DNA of 64,000 nucleotides from an uncultured Paracoccaceae bacterium (lineage in GTDB: Bacteria; Pseudomonadota; Alphaproteobacteria; Rhodobacterales; Rhodobacteraceae): assembly GCA_947498985.1 (NCBI GenBank), contig CANMMF010000006.1, positions 1-64,000 of the forward strand, in the 5' to 3' direction. The notes beneath the pieces were generated by a model. The model was not told the origin of the DNA. It made no database searches and saw only the letters and a list, made by a program, of their open reading frames with translations. The first letter of the stretch is position 1. Each line of letters opens with the position of its first letter. This document shows, one piece after another, positions 18,770 through 27,804 of this stretch. Made by a program: the position numbers and the translations under genes.

Positions 18770-19482
18770 CCCCGCCAGAGCAACTGCCCCTGCCCCTGCC
18801 GGTCCGCACCGCGCTGGGGCGCGAGGACTATTTCGTCTCGGAGGCCAACGCGGTCGCCGTGGCGCTCATCGAGGACTGGCAGGCCTGGCCTGCGCGCAAA
18901 TTTGTGCTGACCGGGCCCGAAGGTGCGGGCAAGACCCATCTCGCCCATGTCTGGGCGGCGCAAAGCGGCGCGACGGTGGTCGCCGCAGAGGCCCTGCCCG
19001 GTGCCGATATCGCCGCGCTGGCCAACGCGCCGGTTTGCGTCGAGGATGTGGACCGCATCGCCGGGGACCGGCCCGCCGAGGAGGCGCTCTTTCATCTCCA
19101 TAATATGACGCTGGCCAATGGCCATGCGCTGCTGCTCAGCGCCCGCAAGCCGCCCGCGCAATGGGCGCTGGGCCTGGCCGATCTGCAGAGCCGGGTGATG
19201 GGCGCGCAGGGCGCCACGCTGGACGATCCCGACGACGCGCTGCTGGGCGCGCTTCTGGGCAAGCTCTTTGCCGACCGCCACATCCTGCCCGCCCGCGACG
19301 TGATCCCCTACCTGGTACGCTGGATGCCGCGCAGCTACGCGATGGCGCACCGGGTGGTGGCGGCGCTCGACCGCGCCGCGCTGGGGCAAGGCCGGGGTGT
19401 CAAACGCCCGCTTGCGGTGGCCACGCTGGCAGAGCTCGGGGCGACAGGGCTTGCAGAACCCGGCGGCGAAGGCCAGATTTAG
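18766..19482 (+). CDS. hdaA: DnaA-related regulatory ATPase HdaA
   Basis: This 238-aa protein aligns with the AAA+ part of DnaA but lacks the DNA-binding domain. It carries Walker A (GPEGAGKTH at about residue 50) and a Walker-B-like CVEDVDRI. In Caulobacter and relatives HdaA binds the sliding clamp and stimulates DnaA-ATP hydrolysis to prevent over-initiation. The extreme N-terminus PPEQLPLPLPV resembles the clamp-binding QxxLxLPL motif. ATG 18766 overlaps the stop of the transporter gene. ppk1 follows after 46 bp. Confidence 0.88.
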   Translation: MTPPEQLPLPLPVRTALGREDYFVSEANAVAVALIEDWQAWPARKFVLTGPEGAGKTHLAHVWAAQSGATVVAAEALPGADIAALANAPVCVEDVDRIAGDRPAEEALFHLHNMTLANGHALLLSARKPPAQWALGLADLQSRVMGAQGATLDDPDDALLGALLGKLFADRHILPARDVIPYLVRWMPRSYAMAHRVVAALDRAALGQGRGVKRPLAVATLAELGATGLAEPGGEGQI

Positions 19483-19528
19483 GGCATATGTCACAAAACC
19501 ATTGCACAGGAAGGGCCATAAGCGCGCC

Positions 19529-21706
19529 ATGACACAGGCCGACTTTCTGACATCCGCCCTGCGCGCGCCGCAGGATCTGTCCGAGCTCGACCCCGCGGGA
19601 CCGGGGCGCTATTTCAACCGCGAACTGAGCTGGCTGGGCTTCAACTGGCGCGTGCTGGAAGAGGCCGAGAACACCCGCGTGCCGCTGCTGGAACGCATGC
19701 GCTTTCTGTCGATCTCGGCGACCAATCTCGACGAGTTCTACACCGTGCGCGTCGCCGGTCTGCGCGAGCTGGCCCATGCCGGCAACACAACCCCCGCCGC
19801 CGACGGGCTGACCCCCGCCGAGCAGCTGGTGCTGATCGACGAGAACGCCCGCCGCCTTCTTGCCCAGCAGCAAAAGGTGCTGACCGATCTGCTGACGCTC
19901 TTCGAGGCCGAGGGGATCTTTATCGTCACGCGGGACGCGCTGAGCGATAAGGATCGCGCATTTCTGGACGAGGCGTTCCTCAACAAGGTGTTCCCGGTGC
20001 TCTCGCCTCTGGCGATTGACCCCGCGCACCCGTTCCCGTTCATCGCCAATAACGGCTATTGTCTGGCGCTGCAGCTGGAACGGGTGCGCGACAAGCGGCC
20101 GCTGAAGGCGCTGCTGCCGATCCCCGGCCAGGTCGACCGCTTCATCGAACTGCCCGCCGACGAAGGCCAGCACCGGTTCATCCTGCTCGAGGACCTGCTG
20201 CTTTTGCATATCGACAGCCTCTTTCCGGGCTACCGCACCAAGGCACATTTCGGCTTTCGCGTCCTGCGCGACAGCGATCTGGAGGTCGAGGAAGAGGCCG
20301 AGGATCTGGTGCGCGAATTCGAGGTCGCCCTGAAACGCCGCCGCCGCGGCGAGGTGGTGCGGCTGACCGTCTCCACCGGCGCGCCGAAGGGCCTGCGCGA
20401 CATCGTCATGCGCGAGCTGCATGTGGGCGAGGAAGAGGTGATCGAGCTTCAGGGCATGGTTGGTCTGGCCGATCTCAAGGAGCTGGTGCTCGACGCGCGG
20501 CCCGATCTGCTCTGGCCGCAATTCATGCCGCGGGTGCCGGAGCGGGTGCAGGATCACGAAGGCAACATGTTCCTCGCGATCACCCAGAAGGACATGCTGC
20601 TGCACCACCCCTACGAGACTTTCGACATGGTGGTGCGCTTTGTGGCGCAGGCCGCGCGCGACCCCGATGTGGTCGCCATCAAGCAGACGCTCTACCGCAC
20701 CTCGCGCAACTCGCCCATCGTGGACGCGCTGTGCGAGGCGGCGGAAGACGGCAAGTCGGTGACCGCGCTGGTCGAGCTCAAGGCGCGCTTTGACGAGGCC
20801 GCAAATATCCGCCAGTCGCGCCGTCTGGAGCGGGCGGGCGCGCATGTGGTCTACGGCTTTCTCGACTGGAAGACCCATGCCAAGATCAGCCAGGTCGTGC
20901 GCCGCGAAGGCGACAAGCTGGTGACCTACACCCATTGGGGCACCGGCAATTACCATCCGATCACCGCCAAGATCTACACCGATCTGAGCTTTTTCACCTG
21001 CGACGCGGCCCTCGGCCGGGATGCGGCCAAGCTATTCAATTATCTCAGCGGCTATGCGCAGCCCGAGGGGCTCGAGAACATCATGATCTCGCCGCACTCG
21101 CTGAAACCGGGCATGCTCGACCACATTGCCGCCGAGGCCGAACACGCCCGCAACGGCAAGCCCGCGCAGATCTGGCTGAAGATGAACTCGCTCATCGAGC
21201 CGGACATGATCGACGCGCTCTACGAGGCAAGTCAGGCCGGTGTCCAGATCGATTGCGTGATCCGCGGCATTTGCGGATTGCGCCCCGGGATCAAGGGGTT
21301 GAGCGAAACCATTCGGGTGAAATCCATCGTCGGGCGGTTTCTCGAGCACTCGCGGATCGTCTGTTTCGGCAATGGCCACGGGCTGCCGCACAAGAAGGCG
21401 CGGGTGTTCATCTCGTCCGCCGACTGGATGGGGCGCAACCTGAACCGGCGGGTCGAGACCGGCATCGAGATCCTCAACGCCACGGTCAAGGCGCAGATCG
21501 TGAGCCAGATCATGGCCGCCAACCTTGCCGATCAGGCGCAAAGCTGGGTCATGTCGCCCGATGGCAGCTTTGAGCGCCAGCCGGTGCCCGAGGGCGAGTT
21601 TGCGTTCAGCTGCCACCGCTTCTTCATGGAAAACCCGTCGCTGTCGGGCCGTGGCAGCGCGGGCGCGTCGGACGTGCCGAAGCTCACGCATACCGAAGAG
21701 AGCTGA
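19529..21706 (+). CDS. ppk1: Polyphosphate kinase 1
   Basis: This 725-aa enzyme reversibly polymerises the gamma phosphate of ATP into polyphosphate. Family features include FNRELSWLGFNWRVLEEA at the N-terminus, the active-site histidine region FLDWKTHAKISQV, YTHWGTGNYHPITAKIYTD, and the C-terminal phospholipase-D-like lobe with RVFISSADWMGRNLNRRVE. The length is standard. ATG 19529 is the first plausible start after hdaA. ppx follows 117 bp downstream, so synthesis and degradation of polyphosphate are encoded together, next to the replication regulator HdaA. Confidence 0.97.
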   Translation: MTQADFLTSALRAPQDLSELDPAGPGRYFNRELSWLGFNWRVLEEAENTRVPLLERMRFLSISATNLDEFYTVRVAGLRELAHAGNTTPAADGLTPAEQLVLIDENARRLLAQQQKVLTDLLTLFEAEGIFIVTRDALSDKDRAFLDEAFLNKVFPVLSPLAIDPAHPFPFIANNGYCLALQLERVRDKRPLKALLPIPGQVDRFIELPADEGQHRFILLEDLLLLHIDSLFPGYRTKAHFGFRVLRDSDLEVEEEAEDLVREFEVALKRRRRGEVVRLTVSTGAPKGLRDIVMRELHVGEEEVIELQGMVGLADLKELVLDARPDLLWPQFMPRVPERVQDHEGNMFLAITQKDMLLHHPYETFDMVVRFVAQAARDPDVVAIKQTLYRTSRNSPIVDALCEAAEDGKSVTALVELKARFDEAANIRQSRRLERAGAHVVYGFLDWKTHAKISQVVRREGDKLVTYTHWGTGNYHPITAKIYTDLSFFTCDAALGRDAAKLFNYLSGYAQPEGLENIMISPHSLKPGMLDHIAAEAEHARNGKPAQIWLKMNSLIEPDMIDALYEASQAGVQIDCVIRGICGLRPGIKGLSETIRVKSIVGRFLEHSRIVCFGNGHGLPHKKARVFISSADWMGRNLNRRVETGIEILNATVKAQIVSQIMAANLADQAQSWVMSPDGSFERQPVPEGEFAFSCHRFFMENPSLSGRGSAGASDVPKLTHTEES

Positions 21707-21823
21707 GTCCCGGCTTACCGGCCGGAGCCCCGCGCAAAATCATCCGAAATCACCCGCGCCTCCCCTTCTGATTTCTTGACGCCCACCCGCGCGCTTGTCA
21801 TGGTCGCGACGCGATGACCGGGG

Positions 21824-23380
21824 ATGGACATGGACGGAAACACCGCTGCTGCCCGCACGGAGACGGAGCTTTTTGGCCGTCCGCTTTTCAACGACCCCGA
21901 AGCCCGCGCGCTGAGCCGGGTGGGTGTGGTCGATATCGGATCGAACTCGGTCCGGCTTGTGGTGTTTGACGGCGCCGCCCGCAGCCCCGCCTATTTCTAC
22001 AACGAAAAGGTCATGTGCGCCCTGGGGGCCGGCATGTCCGAGTCCGGCAAGCTCAACCCCGAAGGCAAGCCCCGCGCGCTCTCGGCGATCCGCCGCTTCA
22101 AGCTGCTGTCGGACGGCATGGAGGTCAATTCGCTCACTGTGTTCGCCACCGCCGCGATGCGCGAAGCCGAGGACGGTCCTGCGTTCCGCGAGGAGCTTGA
22201 GGAGGCCGCAGGTGTGACCGTGCATGTGGTCGATGGCGAGGAGGAGGCGCGGCTCTCGGCGCAGGGAGTGCTGCTGGGCTGGCCCGGCTCCTTCGGGCTG
22301 GTCTGCGACATCGGCGGCTCGTCGATGGAGCTGGCCGAGATCCATGACGGCGCGGTTGGACGGCGCGTCACCTCGCCGCTCGGCCCGCTCAAGTTCAAGG
22401 ACATGGAAGGCGGCAAGAAGGCGCGCGAGAAATACATCAAGAAGGTGATGAAAGAGATCGCCGCCCATATGGGCGTGCAGCGCGACCGCCTGTTTCTGGT
22501 CGGCGGCAGCTGGCGCGCCATCGCCCGCGTCGACATGGAGCGGCGCAATTACCCGCTGCATGTGCTGCACGAATACCGCATGGACGCGCAATCGGTGATG
22601 GACACGGTCGCCTATATCGAAGAGGCCGATATCGACGAGCTGCGCCTGAAATGCGGCATCTCCGGCTCGCGCATGGCGCTGGTGCCCTTTGCCGCCGAGG
22701 TGCTGTCGCGGCTGGTCTCGACCTTCGAGCCGCTGGATATCGCGATCTCGAGCTACGGCATCCGCGAGGGCATGCTGTTCGAGCAGATGCCCGACGCGCT
22801 GCGCAAGCGCGATCCGCTGATCGAGGCCTGCCGCTTTGCGGAGGCCAAGGATGCCCGCCTTCCGGGGTTCGGCAAGCGGCTTTACGAGTTCATCCTGCCG
22901 CTCTTTCCCGATCTGGCGCAGGCGCGGCTGCGGCTGGCCAGGGCCGCGTGCCTGCTGCATGACGTGAGCTGGCGCGCGCATCCCGATTTCCGCGCCGAGG
23001 TCTGTTTCGACTATGCCACCCGCGCCAATCTGGGCGGGCTGAAACACTGGGAACGGATCTATCTGGGCCTGGCACTGCTGCACCGGTATCGCAACAAGCG
23101 CGAAGGCACGCGCTTCGAGGAACTCTACGGGCTGCTCGACGAACGCTCCAAGACCGAAGCGGAGGTGGTCGGCAAGGCGATGCGGCTGGGTGCGATGCTC
23201 TGGACGGTGCCCTCGGCCCGCGAGGATACGGAACTGACCTGGGACATGGACAGCAAGACATTGACGCTGCATCTCACACCCGCCACGGAGCCGCTTTTCG
23301 GCGAGGTGACGGAGGCACGGTTCAGTTCGCTGGCCTCCGCGATTGGCGCGGAGAAGAGCGAGGTGGTGATCGCCGAATAG
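21824..23380 (+). CDS. ppx: Exopolyphosphatase, Ppx/GppA family
   Basis: This 518-aa member of the sugar kinase/Hsp70/actin superfamily hydrolyses terminal phosphate from polyphosphate (or pppGpp). The N-terminal signature VVDIGSNSVRLVVFD is followed by FATAAMREAEDG and the second phosphate loop CDIGGSSMELAEI. The C-terminal HD-like helical region is at about 325-480 (LLHDVSWRAHPDF). It starts at ATG 21824; a second in-frame ATG lies two codons later. It lies directly after ppk1. Because Ppx and GppA differ little at this level, activity on pppGpp is not excluded. Confidence 0.93.
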   Translation: MDMDGNTAAARTETELFGRPLFNDPEARALSRVGVVDIGSNSVRLVVFDGAARSPAYFYNEKVMCALGAGMSESGKLNPEGKPRALSAIRRFKLLSDGMEVNSLTVFATAAMREAEDGPAFREELEEAAGVTVHVVDGEEEARLSAQGVLLGWPGSFGLVCDIGGSSMELAEIHDGAVGRRVTSPLGPLKFKDMEGGKKAREKYIKKVMKEIAAHMGVQRDRLFLVGGSWRAIARVDMERRNYPLHVLHEYRMDAQSVMDTVAYIEEADIDELRLKCGISGSRMALVPFAAEVLSRLVSTFEPLDIAISSYGIREGMLFEQMPDALRKRDPLIEACRFAEAKDARLPGFGKRLYEFILPLFPDLAQARLRLARAACLLHDVSWRAHPDFRAEVCFDYATRANLGGLKHWERIYLGLALLHRYRNKREGTRFEELYGLLDERSKTEAEVVGKAMRLGAMLWTVPSAREDTELTWDMDSKTLTLHLTPATEPLFGEVTEARFSSLASAIGAEKSEVVIAE

Positions 23381-23542
23381 CCTCTCGGGGCGCGCGCCGG
23401 AAACGGGCTTTGTGGACTGGCACCGCGGTATATCGGGCGACATGCTTCTGCGCGGCGGACCGAATAATGACGAAGGGGTCCCCGCCGCAACCGCGCCCGC
23501 TCAACGGGCATTCAGCGCGACCACTGCCAAGGGTCTGACGCC

Positions 23543-23917
23543 CTAAAGCTCGACCTCGCCGCCTTCTTCGGCAATTTCTTCAGGCGTCTTCTTGCGCAGG
23601 ATGATATCGCCATTGGGGAGGATTTCGGGCGCATGATAGGCCGACCAATCCTCCACCTCGGCCATGAGATCGCGCAGCGCCGGACCCATCTCGTCGGCAA
23701 ATTCGCGCAACGCGGGCTCCATCTCCTGCGCGAGATCCTCAAGCTCGCGCATCGCGGGCTCCATCTCGTCCATCAGGCCCTTGAAAAAGAGCTTGGCGCC
23801 CTCCTCCATCAGGCTGAAGCCTTCATCCTCCTGCGCCGCCACCGGCGCGGCCTGCAGGCTGAGCACCAGAAGTGCTGTGGCGGTCGGGGCGATCACGCGG
23901 GCAAATATCTGTCTCAT
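23543..23917 (-). CDS. Small secreted acidic protein, function unknown
   Basis: This 124-aa protein has a signal peptide (RQIFARVIAPTATALLVLSL ... VAAQ, cleavage after AAQ). A highly acidic helical stretch follows with repeated pattern (MDEMEPAMRELEDLAQEMEP, then ALREFADEMGPALRDLMAEV), likely a coiled coil, and a C-terminal IILRKKTPEEIAEEGGEVEL. Similar small periplasmic proteins occur in Rhodobacteraceae without assigned role. ATG 23917 with GGAG close upstream gives the cleanest signal peptide; in-frame ATGs at 23935 and 23968 would bury it. It follows the exonuclease/phosphatase-like gene on the same strand. Confidence 0.75.
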   Translation of the reverse strand: MRQIFARVIAPTATALLVLSLQAAPVAAQEDEGFSLMEEGAKLFFKGLMDEMEPAMRELEDLAQEMEPALREFADEMGPALRDLMAEVEDWSAYHAPEILPNGDIILRKKTPEEIAEEGGEVEL

Positions 23918-23957
23918 GTCTCTCCAGATAGGCATCATGACGCGGAGCGCCAAGGTA

Positions 23958-24959
23958 TCACAGATCAATGTCGAGCGTGACCGGGAAATGATCCGACGCG
24001 GTGAGCAGGGCCGCGCGCAACGCCTCGTCCTCCCAGCAGACCGGGTCTTCGAACGGGTGCCAGATCCGCCAGCGCGGCGTCCGGCGCGCCAGATCGGACG
24101 AGATCATGATGTAGTCGAGCAACGCCTGCAGATAGCGTTTTTCCGTGGAAATATAAAATCTTGCAGAGCTTGGCTGCGCCCCGATCCGGCGCGAGAGCGC
24201 GGTTGTCGCATGCGGGTCAATGAGGGCCCGCGCGCCCTGCCCCAGCACGATCTCGACCGAGCTGCGCCCGAAGAGGTTTTCGTACTCATCGAGCCCCGGC
24301 CCGTCATTGAGATCGCCCAGCACGATCACCGGATCGCCCGCATCGAGAAGTGCGTCGACCCGGCGTCTGAGCCAGATCGCCTGCGCCAGCTGCTTGCGCC
24401 GGTTGGCAATCGCCAGCCGCATCACCGCATCGCGCCCTGCCGCGCCATGCGGTGCCTTGGATTTCAGATGCGCGCCGATCAGCCGCAGGCTCTGCCCGGT
24501 GGCGGTCTGCACCAGAAGCTCAAGCGGCGGTTTGGAGAACACCACCCGGTCTTCGGTGGCATCGATGTCGAGGTCGATCCGGAACTCCGCATCAAAGCGC
24601 GGCGCATCGGGTGTGCCTGTCGGCGCGTGGCTGACCTGCATCACGTCCGGATCGTAAAGCAGCGCGATCTCCTGCTGCGTGTCGTTGGCAAAGCCCGTGA
24701 CCACCTCGCGCAGGCGCAGATCAAAGCGCTCGGCAAAGGCGCTCAGCGCCCTGGTGGTGGAGCGTTTGCGACTGGTGTCCGGCGCCTCGATCACCATCAC
24801 TGCGTCGGCGTCGAGCGCGGTGAAGACATGCCCCAGCGCGCCGATCTGCCGGGCACGCGTGACGTTGTAACGCGCCGACCAGCCGCCGTCTTCCATCAGC
24901 GCGCCGGAGTCATCGAAAAGCGCGTCGAACCATTCGGTGTTGTAGGTGGCGATGCGCAT
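23958..24959 (-). CDS. Endonuclease/exonuclease/phosphatase-family hydrolase
   Basis: This 333-aa EEP-fold protein shows the metal-dependent active-site set: an N-terminal Asn (TYNTEWF), the metal Glu in VIEAPD, IGAHLKSK, LGDLNDGPG, and the final SDHFPVTLDI. The fold hydrolyses phosphodiesters in nucleic acids, lipids or small molecules; the substrate of this one cannot be told. There is no signal peptide, so it is cytoplasmic. It is encoded nine bases after the DnaJ-domain gene on the same strand and probably shares its transcript. Confidence 0.88.
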   Translation of the reverse strand: MRIATYNTEWFDALFDDSGALMEDGGWSARYNVTRARQIGALGHVFTALDADAVMVIEAPDTSRKRSTTRALSAFAERFDLRLREVVTGFANDTQQEIALLYDPDVMQVSHAPTGTPDAPRFDAEFRIDLDIDATEDRVVFSKPPLELLVQTATGQSLRLIGAHLKSKAPHGAAGRDAVMRLAIANRRKQLAQAIWLRRRVDALLDAGDPVIVLGDLNDGPGLDEYENLFGRSSVEIVLGQGARALIDPHATTALSRRIGAQPSSARFYISTEKRYLQALLDYIMISSDLARRTPRWRIWHPFEDPVCWEDEALRAALLTASDHFPVTLDIDL

Positions 24960-24968
24960 CCGCCGGGC

Positions 24969-25652
24969 TCAGCCGCTCCGCTGGGCGCGGATCGCTTCCC
25001 AGGCGCGGTTGATGTCCTGCATGCGCTTTTCCGACAGGCGCACCGCCTCTTCGGGCACGCCGCGGGCGATCATCACATCCGGATGACTGTCGCGCACCAG
25101 TTGCCGCCAGATGCCGCGGATCTCGTCGGTCTCCATCTCGGGTGTGACGCCCAGAACCGTGTAGGGATCGGGCTCCGCATCGGGCACAAATCGCGCCCGC
25201 AGCCCCGCAAACCGCGCCTCGCCGATGCCGAAGATCTCGGCCACCCGGGTCAGAAACGCGTCCTCGTTGGGATGATAGGTGCCGTCGGCCATGGCGATGT
25301 GAAAGAGCCCCTCGAGCAGATCGCAAAGCGTCGCGGTGTCGTCGCGGAACATCTGCCCGATGCGGGTTGCGTATTCCTCGAACCCCGCCACGTCCTGCCG
25401 CGCGAGGTTGAAGACGCGCGCCGCGTTGGGCTCTTCTTCCTGCGGGATGTGGAACACCTCGCGAAAGGCGGTGACCTCGTCGCGGGTGACCAGCCCGTCG
25501 GCCTTGGCCATCTTGGCCGACAGCGCAATCACCGCGATGGTAAAGGCGATCGTGCGCTCCGGCGGGGTGCGCAACCGCTCGAACACGGCGGCCAGCCCTT
25601 CGCCGGTGGCAAGGGCCGAGAGGGCATCGGATATGCGGGTCCAGATCGACAT
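24969..25652 (-). CDS. TerB/DjlA-like J-domain protein
   Basis: This 227-aa protein has an N-terminal TerB-like helical domain (about 30-150, with KADGLVTRDEV and MADGTYHPNE, the acidic loops of that fold) and a C-terminal J domain (about 160-225: PYTVLGVTPEMETDEIRGIW). The HPD tripeptide (SHPDVMIARG) needed to stimulate DnaK is intact. This resembles E. coli DjlA without its N-terminal membrane segment. It is probably a DnaK co-chaperone for an unknown client. It starts at ATG 25652. Confidence 0.9.
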   Translation of the reverse strand: MSIWTRISDALSALATGEGLAAVFERLRTPPERTIAFTIAVIALSAKMAKADGLVTRDEVTAFREVFHIPQEEEPNAARVFNLARQDVAGFEEYATRIGQMFRDDTATLCDLLEGLFHIAMADGTYHPNEDAFLTRVAEIFGIGEARFAGLRARFVPDAEPDPYTVLGVTPEMETDEIRGIWRQLVRDSHPDVMIARGVPEEAVRLSEKRMQDINRAWEAIRAQRSG

Positions 25653-25683
25653 GGCGCCATCGTAATGCAGCGCGCCGGAGGTG

Positions 25684-26184
25684 TCAGGGCGGGAAATCCA
25701 GAAATTTCTGCATCAGCACAAGATCCATCCAGCGCCCGAATTTGAAGCCCACTTCGGGCAGGCGCGCGACCTGCGCAAAGCCCAATGCCGTGTGAAACGC
25801 CACAGCACCCGGGTTCTCGCCGCTGATCCCGGCCATGAGACTATGCGCGCCGCACTCTTGCGCCACGCGTTCGAGATCCTGCATCAGGCGGCGGCCGATG
25901 CCGCGCCCGCGCGCGCCCGGCGCAAGCTGGATCGAATGTTCGAGCGTGCGCGCATAGCCGGGCCCTGACCGGAACGGCGCGCAGGTGGCAAACCCGGCCA
26001 GCACGCCGTCCTCCTCGGCGATCCGAAAAAGCGCGCCGCGGCGGGCGATGTCGGCGGCGATGCCATCGGGAGTTTTCAGCGCGGTGGTGAAGGTAATGGC
26101 AGTGTCGGCAATCACCGGGTTCCAGATCGCCGCGATGGCAGCGGCATCCGCGGCCCGCGCCGTGCGCAGGCTCAGCGCAGCCAC
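25684..26184 (-). CDS. GNAT-family N-acetyltransferase, phosphinothricin acetyltransferase-like
   Basis: This 166-aa acetyl-CoA-dependent acetyltransferase of the GNAT fold has the acetyl-CoA pyrophosphate loop LAPGARGRGIGRRLM (about 90-104), the PAT/bar-like N-terminus (AAAIAAIWNPVIADTAITF), and the end LGFAQVARLPEVGFKFGRWMDLVLMQK. Relatives acetylate phosphinothricin, methionine sulfone/sulfoximine or other amines. The start overlaps the 3' end of the preceding VOC gene by 13 bases, so the two are translationally linked. Confidence 0.88.
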   Translation of the reverse strand: MAALSLRTARAADAAAIAAIWNPVIADTAITFTTALKTPDGIAADIARRGALFRIAEEDGVLAGFATCAPFRSGPGYARTLEHSIQLAPGARGRGIGRRLMQDLERVAQECGAHSLMAGISGENPGAVAFHTALGFAQVARLPEVGFKFGRWMDLVLMQKFLDFPP

Positions 26185-26792
26185 ACCGTGCCCTCGGGCA
26201 GGTCGATGCGGGCGGCAAGCGCGGGGTCGGGCCCCGGCTCAAAGCGCACCGGCGCATCCTGCAACGCGCCCGCCAGCAGATCCGACAGCGCCTGCGCGCG
26301 CGGGTGGGTGACCAGCAGCCGGTCCAGACGGGTGCCCGGATTGACCAGAAGCTTGCCCGGCGGCACATCACTATGCCATTGAATAAGTGCCGGAAAACAG
26401 CCGTCGAAGGGCAAGAGTCCGTCCTCCGGCACGGCCATGGACCAGCGAAGGTCGCCGCGGCTCAGATCGACCCGTCGCCCGGCCATGGGAAAGGCGTCAA
26501 TCGCGGCATCGATATCCGTGGTGCGCAATATCCATTTGTCGAGCCGCGCGGCCCCGCGAAAGGTGTCGAGCCCGAACCAGCGCGGATAGGCCGGTTTCGG
26601 CACGCCGGGATCGATGGCAATCGCCTCGAGATAAAGCTCTCCCGCAAGCCCCAGAAGCCGGTTATGCGTGCCGAAATGCGCGTGTTGCCCGCCGGGATGC
26701 AACGGCTGCTGCAAGCTGCTTTCGATATGCTCGCACGCCTCTTCCAGCGTTTCGCCCAGCACGGCAAGATGATCGAGTCGCAATGTCAGCAT
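26172..26792 (-). CDS. VOC/glyoxalase-like domain protein
   Basis: This 206-aa protein of the Glyoxalase_3 (VOC-like) type begins LRLDHLAVLGETLEEACEHI and contains GGQHAHFGTHNRLLGLAGELYLEAIAIDP, the conserved pairing of a metal-ligand His and Glu in this fold. The second half repeats the beta-alpha pattern. It is probably a small-molecule-binding or lyase/isomerase-type protein; the reaction is unknown. ATG 26792 is preferred over an upstream ATG at 27005, which would add 71 residues of arginine/proline-rich, non-homologous sequence across the promoter region. Confidence 0.78.
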   Translation of the reverse strand: MLTLRLDHLAVLGETLEEACEHIESSLQQPLHPGGQHAHFGTHNRLLGLAGELYLEAIAIDPGVPKPAYPRWFGLDTFRGAARLDKWILRTTDIDAAIDAFPMAGRRVDLSRGDLRWSMAVPEDGLLPFDGCFPALIQWHSDVPPGKLLVNPGTRLDRLLVTHPRAQALSDLLAGALQDAPVRFEPGPDPALAARIDLPEGTVWLR

Positions 26793-27099
26793 GGTCCGCC
26801 CGGTGTTGCATCGGTTCGGACGATAGGGGAAGTGACCGGACCTTCCTAGCGTCCAATTCCGGCCAACCGGCAGAGCGCCACCGCCCGGCCTCCGGACACG
26901 CGCAAGCCGTCCCTTGCACGCGGGCGAGACAGACCACGGACCTATCCGAAAGACACCGGATCTGGCCACATTCGTTTCTTGACAGCTAACCTGCCCTTGC
27001 GTCAACTTTAGATTGAACCCTTCGCCCGAAAAACACGAATATGTATTTTCCTGCGGGCGAATTCCGGTTCAAGCCCTTGTTATCTAAGGATCGACTTAC
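26793..27099. other. Divergent regulatory region between the VOC gene and the tail-collar pair
   Basis: This 307-base gap contains an unusually A/T-rich last 100 bases for this genome and the composite inverted repeat at 27013-27072. It holds the promoters of both divergent genes. No further ORF is supported. Confidence 0.5.
27013..27072. promoter_or_regulatory. Composite inverted repeat upstream of the tail-collar genes
   Basis: Two nested arm pairs share one centre: TTGAACC (27013-27019) with GGTTCAA (27066-27072), and TTCGCCCG (27021-27028) with CGGGCGAA (27054-27061). The 25-nt centre is A/T-rich. It ends 28 nt before the first tail-collar start. It could be an operator pair or a 5' UTR hairpin. 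Confidence 0.5.
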
Positions 27100-27723
27100 A
27101 TGATTAGAACACTGTTAAAAGGCGCATTACGCGCATCAACACTGGTGCTTGCCGCGGGGTTGCTCACGGTTTCCGCCCCGGCGGCAAAGGCCCAGGACCA
27201 GATGCTGGGCGAGGTGAAGCTCTTCGGGTTCAACTTTTGCCCGCGAGGCTGGGCCAATGCGAACGGCGCGTTGCTTGCGATCAGTTCCAACCAGGCGCTC
27301 TTTTCGCTTTACGGCACGTTTTACGGCGGTGACGGGCGCACCAGCTTTGCCCTGCCCGACCTGCGCGGACGGGTGGCGTTGAATGTCGGCACCGGGCCGG
27401 GGCTGTCGTCGATCACGATGGGCCAGACCGGCGGGATCGAGAACAAGACGCTGGTTGCGCAGGAGATGCCGGTGCACAGCCACCAGGTCAACGCGACCAA
27501 CGCGGTAGGCGACCAGCGCGGACCGTCGGATGATTTCCTGGCCGATCCGCCCAATGTCGCAGGCGAGCAGATCCAGCCCTATCACGATGGTCCGGCCAAT
27601 GTTCAGATGAACCCGGGCATGATCGCCAGCGCCGGGGGCGGCCTGTCGTTTTCGATCCGCAATCCGTTTGTGGGCATGACCTGGTGTGTCGCAACGACCG
27701 GTATCTTCCCGTCGCGCAGTTGA
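27100..27723 (+). CDS. Secreted tail-collar domain protein, paralogue A
   Basis: This 207-aa protein has a signal peptide (about residues 1-31, ending APAAKA-Q) and a phage tail-collar domain: GEVKLFGFNFCPRGW, LLAISSNQALFSLYGTFYGG, then FALPDLRGRVALNVGTGPG. The C-terminal half contains MPVHSHQVNATNAVGDQRGP. The architecture matches the microcystin-dependent protein MdpB family, chromosomal collar-like proteins of unknown role. Nothing phage-like surrounds it, and a signal peptide is not expected in a virion tail fibre. ATG 27100 has AAGGA upstream. A paralogue lies 705 bp downstream with near-identical central DNA. Confidence 0.85.
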   Translation: MIRTLLKGALRASTLVLAAGLLTVSAPAAKAQDQMLGEVKLFGFNFCPRGWANANGALLAISSNQALFSLYGTFYGGDGRTSFALPDLRGRVALNVGTGPGLSSITMGQTGGIENKTLVAQEMPVHSHQVNATNAVGDQRGPSDDFLADPPNVAGEQIQPYHDGPANVQMNPGMIASAGGGLSFSIRNPFVGMTWCVATTGIFPSRS

Positions 27724-27804
27724 CCGGGCGGGTGCGAGGCGCCTCTGCTCGGCGGTCGCACTGGCAAAATCCCGGCTTGTGCTTTTTTTCAAGGATATAC
27801 GACA

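Noticed and set aside
23394-23542. Small gene between ppx and the acidic secreted protein
   Set aside because: Only a shadow frame on the minus strand is open; no ribosome site or recognisable product.
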